Assembly: GCA_003541985.1 (NCBI GenBank)
Contig: DPLM01000268.1
Coordinates: 1-7,447, forward strand
Source: Deltaproteobacteria bacterium
GTDB taxonomy: Bacteria; SAR324; NAC60-12
DNA length: 7,447 nt
Direction: 5' to 3'
Shown piece by piece: positions 5,851 through 7,447 of this stretch. The position numbers were made by a program, and so were the translations under genes. The notes under the pieces were generated by a model that worked only from the letters and a program-made list of their open reading frames with translations, did no database searches and was not told the origin of the DNA. The first letter of the stretch is position 1; every line of letters begins with the position of its first letter.

Positions 5851-7447
5851 ATGCAAGGATCCAAATTGCTAAATCGATTACTACTGGTTCCCGGCTTGTT
5901 AGCATTAGTAACCCAACTGGCGCTTGCCCAGAGTGGAGTAACCCGTCCAGTGAACCTCCAGATTCCGGATCAAGGACAGGTTCAACTCTACAAGGGGAGT
6001 TATGCCCTAGTCATCGGTGCCAGTGATTATCAGGACAACTCGTGGGGTGATCTAAGAAGTGTCAGGGAGGATGTAGCTGCTGTTCGTAAGGCACTAGGGG
6101 AGAAGGGCTTTCTGGTGAAGACCCTACTGGATCCCACCAGCGATACCCTGATCGACCAAATCAATGACTTCATCGATCAGTATGGCTATGAGCAGGATAA
6201 CCGTCTCCTGTTCTACTACGCAGGACACGGCTATACTCAGGAACGCAATGGTCGAGTGTTTGGTTATCTGGTGCCCGTAGATGCTCCAAAGCCTTACGAC
6301 AATGAAAGGGCTTTTTTTCAAAAATCTATCAAGATGGAGCAGATTCTTTCATGGGCAAAACGGATTGAATCCAAGCACATTCTTTTTGTGTTTGACTCCT
6401 TCTTTTCTGACTCAGTTCTGCAATCCAGTGAGGTCACCTTCCCTGATGACATCTCCTACCAAACCCCCAAGCCAGTCCGACAGTTTATTTCATCAGGAAG
6501 TGCTAGCAATACTTTTGCTGACAAAGGTGTGTTTAGTCCTTTGTTCATACGTGGAATCAACGGAAAGGCAGATTTAAATCAGGATGGCTACGTAACAGGA
6601 ACTGAACTTGGCATGTACCTACAACAGCAGGCCCCTCAATTCCATACAGGTCAGACTCCCTATTATGGCAAACTCCAAGATCCGGAAAGTGAAGGAAACT
6701 TTGTCTTTAAAACCATCAGCAGCAACAGGCCCAAATTAAAAATAATGAAGCTCTACATTGGGGTAGATGATTTTCTAGCGGATTTGGACTCTCATCAAAC
6801 CAGTTGGAAAACCATAAAATCACCTGATAGGTATCTTGTTTATATGGGGGAGGTTAGAAACGGTTTGCCAAATGGCAAAGGGACCTATACCGATCCTGAT
6901 GGTTTCAATTATGTCGGGGAGCTCAAAAATGGCAAACTACATGGTCGGGGGATGTTGGTTGCACCCCATGGTGATCAATACGTTGGTCAGTACAAAGATG
7001 GCAAACTACATGGCAAAGGGACCTACACTTGGTCAAATGGAAAAAGATATGTAGGGGAATGGAAGGAGGGCAAAGCAAATGGTCAGGGCACCCTCACTTG
7101 GCCAGATGGGCGAGAATATGTTGGAGCCCTCAAAGATAACAAATTCGGAGGATTGGGTAGCTTCACTTTCCCTGATGGGCGTGCCTATGCTGGGGAATGG
7201 AAGAATGGTCTTCTAAACGGTCAAGGTAACTTCAATCATTCTGATGGGCGTGCCTATGCTGGGGAATGGAAAAGTGGCAAACTACATGGTCAGGGGACTT
7301 TCACTTGGCCAGATGGTGAGAGTTATGTTGGAGCTTTCAAGGATAACAAATTTCATTGGCAAGGAACTCACCTTTGGCCAAATGGTGAGAAGTATGTTGG
7401 TAATCATAGGGATGGCTTGGCTGATGGTCAGGGGACTTTCACTTGGC
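5851..7447 (+). CDS. Secreted caspase-like (peptidase C14) protein with EF-hand-like loop and MORN repeats, nucleophile cysteine lost; 3' end beyond window
   Basis: The frame is open from the ATG at 5851 to the window edge (532 codons plus one base). A Sec signal peptide ends in ALA at residues 24-26, so the protein should be exported. Residues about 51-285 are a caspase-fold domain: YALVIGASDYQ (51-61), then FYYAGHG (121-127) with the catalytic His at 126, then the strand HILFVFDSFFSD (176-187). Active relatives have D-[SA]-C at the end of that strand; here residue 184 is Phe. No cysteine occurs anywhere in the visible protein. Residues 241-252 form a D-x-N-x-D-G EF-hand-like loop ending in Glu, common in bacterial caspases. 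From residue 331 come 23-residue MORN repeats. Protease activity of the usual kind is not expected; binding or scaffolding is more likely. The start is supported by the signal peptide, although the Shine-Dalgarno is weak. It is the only gene after the tRNA in the window. Confidence 0.87.
   Translation, partial: MQGSKLLNRLLLVPGLLALVTQLALAQSGVTRPVNLQIPDQGQVQLYKGSYALVIGASDYQDNSWGDLRSVREDVAAVRKALGEKGFLVKTLLDPTSDTLIDQINDFIDQYGYEQDNRLLFYYAGHGYTQERNGRVFGYLVPVDAPKPYDNERAFFQKSIKMEQILSWAKRIESKHILFVFDSFFSDSVLQSSEVTFPDDISYQTPKPVRQFISSGSASNTFADKGVFSPLFIRGINGKADLNQDGYVTGTELGMYLQQQAPQFHTGQTPYYGKLQDPESEGNFVFKTISSNRPKLKIMKLYIGVDDFLADLDSHQTSWKTIKSPDRYLVYMGEVRNGLPNGKGTYTDPDGFNYVGELKNGKLHGRGMLVAPHGDQYVGQYKDGKLHGKGTYTWSNGKRYVGEWKEGKANGQGTLTWPDGREYVGALKDNKFGGLGSFTFPDGRAYAGEWKNGLLNGQGNFNHSDGRAYAGEWKSGKLHGQGTFTWPDGESYVGAFKDNKFHWQGTHLWPNGEKYVGNHRDGLADGQGTFTW
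6841..7447 (+). repeat. MORN repeat array, 69-bp units (eight full, a ninth cut by the window edge)
   Basis: In-frame units of exactly 23 codons begin at 6841, 6910, 6979, 7048, 7117, 7186, 7255, 7324 and 7393. Each begins with Tyr-x-Gly and carries a G-K-x-x-G-x-G core, then a W/F-P-D-G turn, the MORN pattern. The spacing never slips. A 31-nt block is identical at 7172-7202 and 7241-7271, one unit apart. Units beginning at 7048 and 7117 are closely echoed at 7255 and 7324, three units (207 bp) later. In other proteins MORN repeats bind lipids or other proteins and form extended rods; which applies here is unknown. Confidence 0.9.

Noticed and set aside
6124..6577. Short open frames on both strands (6124-6321 minus, 6281-6577 plus)
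   Set aside because: They are out-of-frame shadows of the caspase-like domain, whose frame has a signal peptide and conserved motifs.
6836..7054. Plus-strand 72-codon frame with repetitive sequence
   Set aside because: It is the MORN repeat DNA read in another frame; its repetitiveness comes from the 69-bp units.
6841..7447. Regular 69-bp repeats as a CRISPR array
   Set aside because: The units are contiguous, diverged, in-frame codons of MORN repeats without unique spacers.

Overview
The window comes from a Gram-negative bacterium with moderately low GC. The evidence is a Kdo transferase gene (lipopolysaccharide inner core), an MEP-pathway kinase gene, a lipoprotein with a lipobox, and exported proteins with Sec signals. 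The taxon cannot be fixed from sequence alone. The Kdo transferase motifs look as much like the Bacteroidetes/deep-branching type as the enterobacterial type. A marine deep-branching proteobacterium such as the SAR324 group would fit, but that is a guess.

Left third (1-1871, minus strand): a compact apparent operon running right to left. It holds waaA (Kdo transferase), a small cysteine-rich lipoprotein whose ATG overlaps the waaA TGA (ATGA), and the 5' part of ispE, which is cut by the left window edge. Divergent from waaA, with very little room between them, is a plus-strand gene (1895-3304). It encodes a membrane-anchored or exported protein with an FGE-sulfatase (SUMF1-like) fold that lacks both active-site cysteines of true formylglycine-generating enzymes.

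Middle (3342-5295): a convergent minus-strand gene for an exported DUF4864-type protein, with a strong Shine-Dalgarno and a possible terminator over its 3' end. Next come a 145-bp divergent intergenic region with dyad symmetry and fprA, an adrenodoxin-reductase-type ferredoxin--NADP+ reductase.

Right third (5369-7447): a tRNA gene with anticodon CAT (tRNA-Ile2 favoured over elongator tRNA-Met), then about 400 bp of non-coding, mostly AT-rich DNA that begins with a tandem 10-bp repeat just after the tRNA. After that a large gene opens and runs off the right edge. It encodes a secreted protein with a caspase-like (peptidase C14) domain, an EF-hand-like loop and at least eight 23-residue MORN repeats. 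Its catalytic histidine motif is intact, but the nucleophile cysteine is phenylalanine, and the 532 visible residues contain no cysteine at all.

The left genes are envelope/isoprenoid housekeeping functions and fprA is redox housekeeping. The tRNA-proximal caspase-MORN gene looks like accessory DNA and is the most unusual item here. No complete multi-gene defence or signalling system can be demonstrated inside the window.
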